Notes: a model not told the origin generated them from the letters alone. A stretch of DNA of 64,000 nt from Comamonas sp. SCN 67-35 (GCA_001725255.1 MEFV01000005.1:106993-170992), one strand, 5' to 3'; shown: positions 35,506-44,471, numbered from the stretch's first letter. Program-made: numbers and translations.

Positions 35506-36894
35506 GTGCAGCTTGCCTCTTCGATATTCAAGGCCTACGACATACGCGGCGTCGTGCCGGCGACCCTGACCGAGGACGTGGCGCAGGCCGTGGGGCTCGC
35601 GTTCGGCGGCGCGGCCCGGGCCGCCGGTCAGCAGGTGGTGGCCGTGGGGCGTGATGGGCGGCTCTCGGGCCCGCTGCTGGCGCAGGCGCTGATCGAGGGC
35701 CTGACGCAGGCGGGCGTGGACGTGATCGACATCGGCATGTGCACCACGCCCATGCTCTATTTCGCGGCCAGCACGCTGTGCGAGAGTGGCATCCAGGTGA
35801 CGGGCAGCCACAACCCGGTCGATCACAACGGCTTCAAGATGGTGCTCGCGGGCCGCGCGATCTACGGTGACGAAATCCAGGCGCTCAGGCACGCGATCGA
35901 GAAGGACGCGTGGCCGCGGGTCGAGCGCGGCCGGGTGAGTATCGCCGACGTGCTGCCTGCCTATGTGCAACGCATCACGCAGGACGTGAAGCTCGCGCGA
36001 CCGATGAAGATCGTGGTCGATTGCGGCAACGGCGTGGCCGGGGCTTCGGCGCCCGGCATCTTTCGTGCGCTCGGCTGCGAGGTGATGGAGCTGTTCACCG
36101 AGGTGGACGGGCGCTTTCCCAACCATCACCCGGACCCGAGCAAGCCCGAGAATCTGCGCGACCTCATCGCCGCGCTGCGCGGCAGCGATGCGGAACTCGG
36201 TCTGGCGTTCGACGGCGATGGCGACCGCCTGGGCATCGTCACGCGCAGCGGCGAAAACATCTTCCCCGATCGCCAGCTCATGCTGTTTGCGCAGGACGTG
36301 CTCGCGCGCGTGCCCGGCGGCACCGTGGTCTACGACGTGAAGTGCTCGCAGCGCCTTGCGCCCGCGATCCGCGCGGCCGGGGGCGAGCCGCTGATGCACT
36401 GCACGGGGCACTCGCTCATCAAGGCGAAGATGCGCGAGGTGGGCGCGCCGCTGGGCGGCGAGATGAGCGGGCATCTGTTCTTCAAGGAGCGCTGGTACGG
36501 TTTTGACGACGGTACCTACGCGGGCGCCCGCCTGCTCGAAATCCTGAGTCGCCACGCCGACCCGGGCGCCGTGCTGCACGCGCTGCCCACGAGCTGCAGC
36601 ACGCCCGAGATCAACGTCGCCTGCGCCGAGGGCGAGCCGCACGGCCTCGCGGCCGAGCTGCAGGCGCTCGCGCCGCCGACCTTTGGCGCCGAAGCCCGGA
36701 TCAGCACCATGGACGGCCTGCGCGTGGACTGGCCCGACGGTTTCGGCCTGATTCGCGCGAGCAACACGACACCCGTGCTGGTGCTGCGCTTCGAGGGACA
36801 GACCGAAGCGGCGCTGGAGCGCATCCGCGCCCGGATGCTGGCCTTGCTCGCGCGTGTGAAGCCCGACGCCGTGCTGGGCGCCTCGGCCCACTGA
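35506..36894 (+). CDS. Phosphomannomutase/phosphoglucomutase
   Basis: 462 residues, AlgC-type length. Interconverts hexose 1- and 6-phosphates for LPS and exopolysaccharide sugars. Active-site phosphoserine motif TGSHNPVDHNGFK, metal loop DGDGDRLG, sugar-specificity loop GEMSGHLFF and phosphate-binding RASNTTP. The GTG at 35506 is preferred because GGAG lies five bases upstream and the protein then begins with the usual (V)QLASSIFKAYDIRG; an ATG at 35488 is a possible alternative. Confidence 0.93.
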   Translation: MQLASSIFKAYDIRGVVPATLTEDVAQAVGLAFGGAARAAGQQVVAVGRDGRLSGPLLAQALIEGLTQAGVDVIDIGMCTTPMLYFAASTLCESGIQVTGSHNPVDHNGFKMVLAGRAIYGDEIQALRHAIEKDAWPRVERGRVSIADVLPAYVQRITQDVKLARPMKIVVDCGNGVAGASAPGIFRALGCEVMELFTEVDGRFPNHHPDPSKPENLRDLIAALRGSDAELGLAFDGDGDRLGIVTRSGENIFPDRQLMLFAQDVLARVPGGTVVYDVKCSQRLAPAIRAAGGEPLMHCTGHSLIKAKMREVGAPLGGEMSGHLFFKERWYGFDDGTYAGARLLEILSRHADPGAVLHALPTSCSTPEINVACAEGEPHGLAAELQALAPPTFGAEARISTMDGLRVDWPDGFGLIRASNTTPVLVLRFEGQTEAALERIRARMLALLARVKPDAVLGASAH

Positions 36895-36903
36895 ACCCAA
36901 GCG

Positions 36904-38208
36904 ATGCAGCGTCTGGCGCTGGCGCTCTACAGCCTGCTGGCGTGGCTCGCGATCCCGCTGCTCAAGCGCAAGCTCGCGCGGCGTGCGCGGCAGGAGCCGG
37001 GCTACGCCCAGGCCGTCCCGGAGCGGTTCGGCCGGTACGCGTCCGCCTTCGTGCCCGACGATCGACCTCTGGTGTGGATGCACGCCGTCTCGCTGGGCGA
37101 GACGCGCGCGGCGGCCATCGTGCTCGGGCCGCTGCGCGAGCAGATGCCGCGCATGCGCCTGCTGCTCACGCACGGCACGGCCACCGGGCGCGCGGAAGGT
37201 GCGAAGTTGCTGCGCGATGGCGATGTCCAGACCTGGCTGCCGTGGGACACGCCGGGGGCGGTGCGCCGCTTTCTGCGGCACTTCCGGCCCTCGGTCGGCG
37301 TGTTGATGGAGACCGAGCTCTGGCCCAATCTGGTGCTCGGGTGCCGGGCGGCGGGGATGCCCCTGGTTCTGGCCAATGCACGGCTCAATGCCCGATCACA
37401 TGCGGGCGCGTTGCGGCTGGCGTGGCTGGCCCGGCCCGCCTACGGCGCGTTGACGGCGGTCTGGGCGCAGACCCAGGCCGACGCCGAGCGGTTGCGTGCG
37501 CTCGGCGCTCCGGTGCAAGGCATCTTCGGCAACGTGAAGTTCGATGCGCAGCCCGCGCCCGAGCTGCTGGCACATGGCCGGGCCTGGCGCAACGGCCTGG
37601 CTCGCCCGGTGGTGCTGCTGGCCAGTTCGCGCGAGGGCGAGGAAGCGGCCTGGCTGGACATCTACAAGCAGAACAGGGCCGAAACCCGCTCTGATAAAGC
37701 GCGGACAGCTATCAATGTGGAAGACGTGCAATGGCTGATCGTGCCGCGCCACCCTCAGCGGTTCGAAGAAGTCGCGCGGCTGTGCGAAGCCGCGGGCCTG
37801 CGGGTTTCGCGCCGCAGCCGCTGGGGGCAGGCGCCTGAGGCGGCGGATGTCTGGATCGGCGACAGCCTGGGGGAAATGCCGCTGTACTACGCCATGGCCA
37901 GCAGCGCCCTGCTGGGCGGGAGTTTTGCGCCGCTGGGCGGGCAGAATCTCATCGAGGCCATGGCATGCGGCTGCCCCGTGGTGCTGGGGCCGCACACCTT
38001 CAACTTTGCCGAGGCGGCGGCGCTGGCCGTGGAGGCGGGCGCGGCCGTGCGGGTCGCGGGCATGCCGCAAGGGGTGGGCGAAGCGGTGGCGGTCGCCATG
38101 GATGCCGCGCGCCATCGCGATCTCGTCGCCCGCTGCCGGGGCTTTCTCGACGCCCACCGGGGCGCGGCCGCGGCTTCGGCCCGGGCGATTGCCCGGCTGC
38201 TGGCGTAG
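36904..38208 (+). CDS. waaA: 3-deoxy-D-manno-octulosonic acid (Kdo) transferase
   Basis: 434 residues, GT30. Adds Kdo to lipid IVA at the inner membrane. N-terminal membrane anchor (LYSLLAWLAIPLLK), catalytic region VSLGETRAA with the conserved Glu, METELWPN, and SREGEEAAWL. An interspersed repeat (37687-37715) sits in frame and encodes part of the loop before WLIVPRHPQRF, making this loop several residues longer than usual. Start 9 bases after the phosphomannomutase stop. Confidence 0.94.
   Translation: MQRLALALYSLLAWLAIPLLKRKLARRARQEPGYAQAVPERFGRYASAFVPDDRPLVWMHAVSLGETRAAAIVLGPLREQMPRMRLLLTHGTATGRAEGAKLLRDGDVQTWLPWDTPGAVRRFLRHFRPSVGVLMETELWPNLVLGCRAAGMPLVLANARLNARSHAGALRLAWLARPAYGALTAVWAQTQADAERLRALGAPVQGIFGNVKFDAQPAPELLAHGRAWRNGLARPVVLLASSREGEEAAWLDIYKQNRAETRSDKARTAINVEDVQWLIVPRHPQRFEEVARLCEAAGLRVSRRSRWGQAPEAADVWIGDSLGEMPLYYAMASSALLGGSFAPLGGQNLIEAMACGCPVVLGPHTFNFAEAAALAVEAGAAVRVAGMPQGVGEAVAVAMDAARHRDLVARCRGFLDAHRGAAAASARAIARLLA
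37687..37715 (+). repeat. Interspersed repeat, copy in waaA
   Basis: GATAAAGCGCGGACAGCTAT core plus CAA, read in frame as DKARTAIN. Same strand and same reading phase as the copies in lpxB and the methyltransferase gene. Confidence 0.65.
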
Positions 38209-38352
38209 GGCACGCGGTTCGCGGGTGTGGCGGGCTTGCCCATGGCCGTGACGGCGGCTTTGGCAACGGGCGGCCGTCTCCACGACAATGGATGCCGTTC
38301 GCACTACCGGGCCGTCGGCCGCCTCCGCGATCACCGACGGTTTTGAGCTGCC

Positions 38353-41061
38353 ATGAAAGAACAACACTACCTCACCCCGCTGTTTTCCCCGGGCTCCCTC
38401 GTCGTCTTCGCGGGCGACCGTGACGCGCCCGAGCGGCTCACGCCACAGGCACGGGCGCTGCATGCGGCCTTGCAGGCCCAGCGGTTTGCCGGCAACCTGT
38501 TGTATCTGGACGTGAAGACCACCAGCGGCACACTCGCGGACCTTGCCCAGACACGCGCCGACCTGGCTGTCATCGCGCTGGCGCCCGCCGATGTGCCCGC
38601 CGCGCTGGCCGTCGTGGGGCGCATCCGCTGCCGCAGTGCGCTGGTGCTCTCCAGCGGCGTCGACGAGGCCCAGGCCCGGCAGTGGCACAAGGTGGCGCGC
38701 CGCGAAGGCATCTATCTGCTGGGCCCCAATTCGCTGGGCCTGCAGCGACCGGCGATCAAGCTCAACGCCAGCGCCGTGGGGCCGCTGGCGCGCGAGGGCT
38801 CGCTCGGTCTGATCTGCCAGTCGGGGGCGCTCGTGTCCGGCATGCTCGATTGGGCGGTGAACAACGGCGTGGGCTTCTCCAGCGTGATTTCGGTCGGGCC
38901 GCACACCGATTTCGGGCTCAGCGAGGCGCTGGACTTTCTTTCGCACGATCCGCACACGCACAGCATCGCGGTCTACATGGAAGGCATCCAGAACGCGCGC
39001 AGCTTCATGAGCGCGCTGCGCTCCGCCGCGTTCGCCAAGCCCGTGGTGGTGCTCAAGGCCGGGCGCAAGCCGGCTGGCAATGCGGCGGCGCACACGCACA
39101 GCGGCGCCATCGTCGGCAGCGACGAGGTGTTCGACGCGGTGCTGCGCCGTGCGGGCGCGGTGCGGGTGCGTACCTTCGTGGCGCTCTTTTCGGCCGTCAA
39201 GTGCCTGTCCTCGCGCTATCGCCCTGTGGGACGGCGCCTGTGCGTGGTCACCAATGGCGGCGGCCCCGGCGTGCTGGCGGCCGACTGGGCCAATGAGATC
39301 GGCCTGGAGCTGGCGCAGTTGTCGCCCGAGACGGTGGCCGAGCTCACGCCCCAGCTGCCGCCGCTGGCCACGCTGGAGGCGCTGGTGGACCTGTCCGAGG
39401 AAGCCACGCCCGAGCATTACGCGCGGGCGCTGGAGGCCGCCTTCGCGGACCGGCAGGTGGACGGGGTGCTGGCCATTTTCTCGCCCAAGATCGGCATCGA
39501 CGCCACGGCTGTGGCCGAGGTGACGGCCAAGGCGCGCCTGAAGGCGAACAAGCCGTTGCTCACGAGCTGGATCGGCGATGCGTCGGTGCTGCCCGCGCGC
39601 GAGATGTTGCGCGCCGCGCAGATCCCGACCTTTCGCACGCCGGAAGCGGCCGTGGGGGCGTTCGGCAACATTGCCTCGTTTCACCAGAACCAGCAACTGC
39701 TGCAGCAGACGCCGCCGCCACTCACGGGTATGACCAAGCCGGACATCGACAGCGCCCGCCTCGTGATCGAGAGCGTGCTGGCCGAGCGGCGGCGCATCCT
39801 GACCGAGATGGAATCGAAGACGCTGCTGGCGGCCTTCCAGATTCCGGTGACCAACACGCTGCTGGCGCGCAGCAGCCACGAGGCGATGATGATCGCCACG
39901 CAGATCGGTTTTCCGGTGGCGCTCAAGATCGATTCGCCCGACGTCACGCACAAGTCGGACGTGGGCGGCGTGACGCTGGACGTGCACAACGGCGCGGCGG
40001 TGCGCGACGCGTACGAGGAAATGGTCAAGCGCGTGGCCATGCTGCAGCCCGAGGCCCGCATCAACGGCGTGACAGTGCAGAAGATGGTCAAGGTGCGCCG
40101 CGGGCGCGAGGTGTGCATCGGTCTCGTGACCGACGAGCCCTTCGGTCCCATCATCACCTTCGGCGCGGGCGGCACCATGATCGAGCTCATCCGCGACCGC
40201 GCGATGGAGCTGCCGCCGCTCAACCAGTTCCTGGCGCGCCGGCTCATCCAGCGCTCGCGCGTGGCGCAGACGCTGGGACAGTGGCATGGCGCGGCGGCGG
40301 TGCACATCGAGGCGCTGGAGCACCTGCTGCTGCGCGTCTCCGAGATGGTCTGCGCGCTGCCGCAGCTGCGCGAGATGGACATCAATCCCATCATCACCGA
40401 TGAAAGCGGCGCCGTGGCCGTGGACGCGCGCATCGTGGTGCATGACGTGACGGCGGCCGCGGGCAGCGCCGACGGCAAGGGCACGGCCCACTACGGACAC
40501 CTGGCGATCCTGCCTTACCCCGAGCGCTACGAGCAGATCTGGCCGCTGCAGGGCGGGGGCGAATACCAGGTGCGCCCGATCCGCCCGGACGATGCGCAGA
40601 TGATCCAGCGCCTGGTGCGCGAGCTCTCGCCCGAGAGCCGGTACTTTCGCTTCGTCTCGCCGCTGTCGGAGCTGCCCAATTCGCTGCTGGCGCGCTTCAC
40701 GCTCATCGACTACGACCGTGAGATGGCGCTGGTGGCGGTGCACCGCGAACGCCTCGTGGATGCCGAGGGTGAGGTGACCGTCACCGAGCGCATCGTGGGC
40801 GTGTCACGCTACGTGGCCAACCCCGACCACACGAGCTGCGAGTTCGCGCTGCTGGTGGCCGACGACTTCGCCAATCGCGGCGTGGGCGCGCGCCTCATGC
40901 TCTCCATCATGGACGTGGCGCGCGAGCGGGGCCTGACCGAAATGCAGGGCCTGGTGCTCGCGAGCAACGTCAAGATGCTCAAGCTCATGCGGCGCATCGG
41001 CTTCGACGTGCGCGCGTTCGACGACGACGTGGAATTCAAGCTCGTCGTGCACCCTCTGTGA
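38353..41061 (+). CDS. Acyl-CoA synthetase (NDP-forming)-like/GNAT fusion, Pat-like protein acyltransferase
   Basis: 902 residues. Order: CoA-binding domain (about 10-130), succinyl-CoA-ligase-like domains (about 135-450) with the His-containing THSGAIVGSD, an ATP-grasp domain (about 480-700), and a C-terminal GNAT acetyltransferase (about 730-900, with VADDFANRGVGARLML as the acetyl-CoA loop). Same arrangement as Salmonella Pat, which acetylates and inactivates Acs. The His of the NDP-forming domain is present, so residual ligase activity is possible. Confidence 0.9.
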   Translation: MKEQHYLTPLFSPGSLVVFAGDRDAPERLTPQARALHAALQAQRFAGNLLYLDVKTTSGTLADLAQTRADLAVIALAPADVPAALAVVGRIRCRSALVLSSGVDEAQARQWHKVARREGIYLLGPNSLGLQRPAIKLNASAVGPLAREGSLGLICQSGALVSGMLDWAVNNGVGFSSVISVGPHTDFGLSEALDFLSHDPHTHSIAVYMEGIQNARSFMSALRSAAFAKPVVVLKAGRKPAGNAAAHTHSGAIVGSDEVFDAVLRRAGAVRVRTFVALFSAVKCLSSRYRPVGRRLCVVTNGGGPGVLAADWANEIGLELAQLSPETVAELTPQLPPLATLEALVDLSEEATPEHYARALEAAFADRQVDGVLAIFSPKIGIDATAVAEVTAKARLKANKPLLTSWIGDASVLPAREMLRAAQIPTFRTPEAAVGAFGNIASFHQNQQLLQQTPPPLTGMTKPDIDSARLVIESVLAERRRILTEMESKTLLAAFQIPVTNTLLARSSHEAMMIATQIGFPVALKIDSPDVTHKSDVGGVTLDVHNGAAVRDAYEEMVKRVAMLQPEARINGVTVQKMVKVRRGREVCIGLVTDEPFGPIITFGAGGTMIELIRDRAMELPPLNQFLARRLIQRSRVAQTLGQWHGAAAVHIEALEHLLLRVSEMVCALPQLREMDINPIITDESGAVAVDARIVVHDVTAAAGSADGKGTAHYGHLAILPYPERYEQIWPLQGGGEYQVRPIRPDDAQMIQRLVRELSPESRYFRFVSPLSELPNSLLARFTLIDYDREMALVAVHRERLVDAEGEVTVTERIVGVSRYVANPDHTSCEFALLVADDFANRGVGARLMLSIMDVARERGLTEMQGLVLASNVKMLKLMRRIGFDVRAFDDDVEFKLVVHPL

Positions 41062-41098
41062 TGCGGATTTGTGCGGGCAAGGGTGCGCGCCCGCCCCT

Positions 41099-41163
41099 GT
41101 GGGAGCGGCTTCGGCCGCGAAGGCTGGCGCACGGAGCCATTCGCGGCTGAAGCCGCTCCCACA
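41099..41163. repeat. REP-like palindromic element
   Basis: Two inverted 24-base arms (41099-41122, 41140-41163) with one mismatch, each starting TGTGGGAGCGGCTTC, 17 bases apart. The arms resemble the Pseudomonas-type REP sequence. It lies between convergent genes, where it could also end or stabilise transcripts. Confidence 0.75.
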
Positions 41164-41209
41164 TTGAAATATTCGGGGCGGGATCAATGGTGCATGCGTC
41201 CTCGCCCGG

Positions 41210-41695
41210 CTAGCTGTAGCTCGCGAACACTTCGGTGGTGACCTCGCCCTTCTTCATCGCGGGGCGCACCAGCAGCACGTCGTAGGCATCCTGGCGCCCT
41301 TTGTATTCCGGGCCATCCATGCCGGGGCTGCCCACGGGCATGCCGGGAACGGCCAGGCCCAGCGCCCTGGGTTTTTCCCTGAGCAGGCGGCGCACGTCGC
41401 TGGCGGGCACATGGCCCTCGATCACGTAACCGCCGATCAGCGCCGTGTGGCACGAGCCCAGATGCATGGGCAGGCCCAGGCGCGCGCGGGCGCCGGTGTT
41501 GCCGCTCTCGTGCACGGTGGCGGCAAAGCCGTTGGCCTGCATGTGCGCGATCCAGTCCTTGCAACAGCCGCAGCTCGGGTCTTTCCAGACCTGCACCGGC
41601 GTGGACGTGGGGCTGGCGGCCCAGGCGGGCAGGGCGGCTGTGCCTGCGGCGAGCAGGGCGAGGCATTGGCGGCGGCTGGTCGTGGCGTGGTTCAT
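41210..41695 (-). CDS. DUF411 protein, exported, metal-associated
   Basis: 161 residues from the ATG at 41695. The N-terminus TSRRQCLALLAAGTAALPAWA looks like a Tat signal (SRRQCL) though Sec cannot be excluded. Mature part has VWKDPSCGCCKDW, a CGCC cluster likely to bind copper or another soft metal, plus SCHTALIGGYVIEGHVPA. DUF411 genes usually accompany copper or heavy-metal resistance genes; here it precedes the P1B ATPase. Confidence 0.88.
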   Translation of the reverse strand: MNHATTSRRQCLALLAAGTAALPAWAASPTSTPVQVWKDPSCGCCKDWIAHMQANGFAATVHESGNTGARARLGLPMHLGSCHTALIGGYVIEGHVPASDVRRLLREKPRALGLAVPGMPVGSPGMDGPEYKGRQDAYDVLLVRPAMKKGEVTTEVFASYS

Positions 41696-41712
41696 GGTAT
41701 TTGAATCAAATG

Positions 41713-41752
41713 TGGCCTTGACGCTTGATGGCAAAGCGCAATCAGCTATCAA
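41713..41752 (+). repeat. Interspersed repeat, copy upstream of DUF411 gene
   Basis: TGGCCTTGACGCTTGATGGC...AAGCGCAATCAGCTATCAA, core CAGCTATCAA at 41743-41752, in the gap between the ATPase and DUF411 genes. Confidence 0.65.
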
Positions 41753-41812
41753 TCGAAGAGAAAAATATTCGCGCAGACAAGCGCCTGACCTCCGCTTGGG
41801 CCAACGTGGTGT

Positions 41813-43825
41813 TCAGGAGTTCCCGGCACGGCGCAGGCGCAGGCCGTTGGCGATCACGAGCAGGCTCACGCCCATGTCGGCCGCCACCGCCATCCACAGG
41901 GTGGCCACGCCCGCCACGGCCAGCAGGCAGAACGCCGCCTTCACGAAGAGTGCGGCGCCGATGTTCTGCCACAGCACGCGGTGCGCGCGCCGCGACAGGC
42001 GCACCGTATCGGCCACGCGGCGCAGATCGTCGTTGATCAGCACGATGCCGGCCGTTTCCATCGCCATGGCGCTGGCGTGCGCGCCGCCCATGGCAAAGCC
42101 CAGGTCGGCGGCGGCCAGGGCGGGCGCGTCGTTGATGCCGTCGCCCACCATGGCCACGCTGGTGTGCGTGGCGCGCAGCTCGCTCAGCGCAGCAAGCTTG
42201 TCTTCGGGCAGCAGGCCGCCGCGCGCGTCCGCGATGCCCGCCTGGTCGGCGATGGCGCGCACCGTGGTGGCGTTGTCGCCGCTGAGCACCACGGGGTGGA
42301 TGCCCAGGGCCTTGAGCCGGGCCATGGCTTCGCTCGCGTGCTCGCGCAGGGGGTCGGCCACGGCGAAGAGGCCCTGTACGCCCGTCTCGTTCATGAGCAG
42401 CGCCACCGCCCGGCCCTGCATTTCGTGCCGGGCGGACAGCTCGGACAGGCGCTCGTTCATCAGGCCGCGCTCCTGCGCCAGGCGCGTGTTGCCCAGCGCC
42501 CAGACGTCGTCGTCGATGCGGCCCTGCACGCCGCGCCCGGGCAGGGCGGTGAAGGCGGCCACCGCGGTGGCGGCAGTGGCGGTGCTTTCGGCACGCAGGC
42601 CGCTGGCGATGGCACGCGAGACCGGATGGTCTGAGCGGTCCGCGAGCGTTCGCGCAAGCCGTGCGGTGCGTTCGGCGTTCGCGCCCTCGATCGCTTGCCA
42701 GTGCACCAGCGCGGGCCGGCCGGTGGTGAGCGTGCCGGTTTTGTCCAGCGCGATGGCGCGAAGCGCGCGTGCGCCCTCCAGCGCGCTGCCGCCCTTGATC
42801 AGCACGCCGCGGCGCGCGGCCGCGGTGAGGGCGCTCACCACCGTGACCGGCGTGGAGATCACCAGCGCGCACGGGCAGGCGATGACGAGCAGCGCCAGCG
42901 CCTCGTAGGCGGCGTGCGGCCAGGTCCAGCCCATGAAGAGCGGCGCCGCCACGGCCAGCGTCAGCGCCAGCGTGAAGACGATGGGGGTGTAGACGGCCGC
43001 GAAGCGGTCGACGAAGCGCTGCGTGGGCGCGCGGCGGGCCTGTGCCTGTTCTACCGCATGCACGATGCGCGCGATCAGCGTGCCGCTGGCCGCGGCGGTG
43101 ACGCGCATCAGCAGCTCGCCCTGATGGTTCACGCTGCCTGCGTACAGCGGGTCGCCCACGGCCTTGTCGGCCGGCTGGCTCTCCCCCGTGATCGGAGCCT
43201 GGTTCACGCTGCTCGTACCCTGTGTCACCACGCCGTCCAGCGGCACGCGCGCGCCGGGGGCGATGCGCAGCACGGCGCCTGTGGGCACCTGGGCGGCGGG
43301 CTGGCGGCGCACGCTGGCGTCGGCCTGCACCACGTCCGCCACCTCGGGTGCGAGATCGAGCAGCGAGCGGATGGCGTGGCGCGCCTTGTCCATCGCGCCG
43401 TGCTCGATGCGCTCGGCCGCCACGTACAGCGCCATCACCATGGCGGCCTCCGGCCACTGGCCGATCAGCACGGCGCCGGTGACGGCCACGGTCATCAGCG
43501 CGCTGATGCCGAGCCTGAGCCGCGCCAGATCCTTGAGCCCCATGCGGTACACGCCCAGCCCCGCCAGCGCGATCGACGCCAGCGCCAGCAGCATGCCAGG
43601 CCAGGGCTGCTGGAAGGCGTGGGCCAGCTCCGCGCCGGCGGCAAGGAGCAAGGCCAGCGCAATGCGCGGCCAGCCGGGCAGCGCGCCGTGGCCGTGGTCT
43701 TTTTCGCCATGGTCGTGCGCGCCGCTGCCGCAGGGGGCGCAGGCGTTGCCTGCCGCGTCGTCGTCGGCATGCGAAGGGGCGCGCGCGCGCGCCCCTTCGC
43801 GATGGGCATGGAGGGCGTGGTTCAT
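41813..43825 (-). CDS. P1B-type heavy-metal ATPase (Zn/Cd/Pb group), no HMA domain
   Basis: 670 residues. Exports divalent soft metals. N-terminus (about 1-50) is Cys/His-rich with CAPCGSGAHDHGEKDHGHG in place of the usual GMxCxxC HMA domain. Transmembrane CPC in VIACPCALVIS (about 318-328), phosphorylation site ALDKTGTLTTG, hinge VGDGINDAPAL, and DMG in the last helix, which together indicate the ZntA/CadA (P1B-2) group. Divergent from a MerR-type gene with a matching operator. The ATG sits where transcription should begin. Confidence 0.92.
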   Translation of the reverse strand: MNHALHAHREGARARAPSHADDDAAGNACAPCGSGAHDHGEKDHGHGALPGWPRIALALLLAAGAELAHAFQQPWPGMLLALASIALAGLGVYRMGLKDLARLRLGISALMTVAVTGAVLIGQWPEAAMVMALYVAAERIEHGAMDKARHAIRSLLDLAPEVADVVQADASVRRQPAAQVPTGAVLRIAPGARVPLDGVVTQGTSSVNQAPITGESQPADKAVGDPLYAGSVNHQGELLMRVTAAASGTLIARIVHAVEQAQARRAPTQRFVDRFAAVYTPIVFTLALTLAVAAPLFMGWTWPHAAYEALALLVIACPCALVISTPVTVVSALTAAARRGVLIKGGSALEGARALRAIALDKTGTLTTGRPALVHWQAIEGANAERTARLARTLADRSDHPVSRAIASGLRAESTATAATAVAAFTALPGRGVQGRIDDDVWALGNTRLAQERGLMNERLSELSARHEMQGRAVALLMNETGVQGLFAVADPLREHASEAMARLKALGIHPVVLSGDNATTVRAIADQAGIADARGGLLPEDKLAALSELRATHTSVAMVGDGINDAPALAAADLGFAMGGAHASAMAMETAGIVLINDDLRRVADTVRLSRRAHRVLWQNIGAALFVKAAFCLLAVAGVATLWMAVAADMGVSLLVIANGLRLRRAGNS

Positions 43826-43831
43826 GCCATG

Positions 43832-43862
43832 ATTGAAAACCCTGAAGTCACTCGAAGGTCAA
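43832..43862 (-). promoter_or_regulatory. MerR/CadR-type promoter and operator of the ATPase gene
   Basis: On the minus strand: -35 TTGACC (43862-43857), 19-base spacer, -10 TTCAAT (43837-43832). The spacer carries the imperfect palindrome ACCTTCGAGTGACTTCAGGG followed by T, close in form to known CadR sites. A 19-base spacer is the mark of MerR-type activation by DNA untwisting. The -35 abuts the regulator's own start codon. Confidence 0.75.
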
Positions 43863-43864
43863 GC

Positions 43865-44323
43865 ATGCCTGCGCAAAGCCCCCACCACTGCATTGGCGAT
43901 GCGGCGCGCCTGTCGGGCGTGTCGGCCGCGAACATCCGCTATTACGAGCGCGAGGGGCTGCTGGCGCAGGGCCCGCGCACGGCCAGCAGTTACCGCCTGT
44001 ATGGCGACGCGGACGTGCACCGCCTGCGCTTCGTGCGGCTGTGCCGCGCGATGGACATGTCGCTGGACGAAGTGCGGGTGCTGCTCGCGCTCGATGCCCA
44101 TGGCGCCCATTCACACCATGCTGCCTGTGCCACGCTGGACGAGCATCTGAGCCATGTACGCACGCGGCTCAGGGAGCTGCGCGTGCTCGAACGCGCGCTC
44201 CGGGACCTGCGCGGGCGCTGCGACGGTACGGGACGGGAATGCCATGTGATCGAAGCACTGCACGAGCGCGCCGACACCGAGCCCGTGCCAGCGCCGCTGC
44301 CGGTGGGGCGGAGACACGTGTGA
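43865..44323 (+). CDS. MerR-family metal-responsive regulator (CadR-like)
   Basis: 152 residues. N-terminal winged helix (CIGDAARLSGVSAANIRYYEREGLL, split reading), dimer coiled coil, and metal-site cysteines: one in HAACATLDEH and two in GRCDGTGRECHVIEAL, the Cd/Pb-type arrangement. A His-rich AHGAHSHH precedes the coiled coil. The ATG is 39 bases from the divergent ATPase start, over a shared operator. Confidence 0.9.
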   Translation: MPAQSPHHCIGDAARLSGVSAANIRYYEREGLLAQGPRTASSYRLYGDADVHRLRFVRLCRAMDMSLDEVRVLLALDAHGAHSHHAACATLDEHLSHVRTRLRELRVLERALRDLRGRCDGTGRECHVIEALHERADTEPVPAPLPVGRRHV

Positions 44324-44373
44324 GTGGTCAGTGGTAAGCGGTAAGCGGTGCATGGCCTGTCATCACTGACCAC
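44324..44373. repeat. Inverted repeat after the regulator gene
   Basis: Perfect 10-base arms GTGGTCAGTG / CACTGACCAC (44324-44333, 44364-44373), enclosing a short direct repeat GTAAGCG GTAAGCG. No T run follows, so a simple terminator is not supported. The rest of the 148-base gap holds a possible promoter. Confidence 0.5.
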
Positions 44374-44438
44374 GCACGACTCACCAGAAAACAGGAGCTT
44401 GCTGCGCTTGTCAGTCAAGGGTTTCAAGCTGTTCCGAC

Positions 44439-44465
44439 TTGTAAACGGCCGTTCTTTCGTATGAT
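44439..44465 (+). promoter_or_regulatory. Possible promoter of the mlaE-like operon
   Basis: -10 TATGAT (44460-44465) with TTGTAA (44439-44444) 15 bases upstream. Expected start of transcription is at or next to the ATG at 44472, and no ribosome site is visible. Confidence 0.35.
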
Positions 44466-44471
44466 CACCGC

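Noticed and set aside
32959..37281. A 1440-codon open frame on the minus strand
   Set aside because: It runs antisense to waaA and the mutase and out of frame through norC and norB. Only the last 97 codons (32959-33252), after norB, form a real gene; the rest is open because of high GC.
37396..40743. A 1115-codon minus-strand frame opposite waaA and the acyl-CoA synthetase/GNAT fusion
   Set aside because: Composition is rich in Arg, His, Gly and Ala with no domain; it mirrors the codon structure of the real genes.
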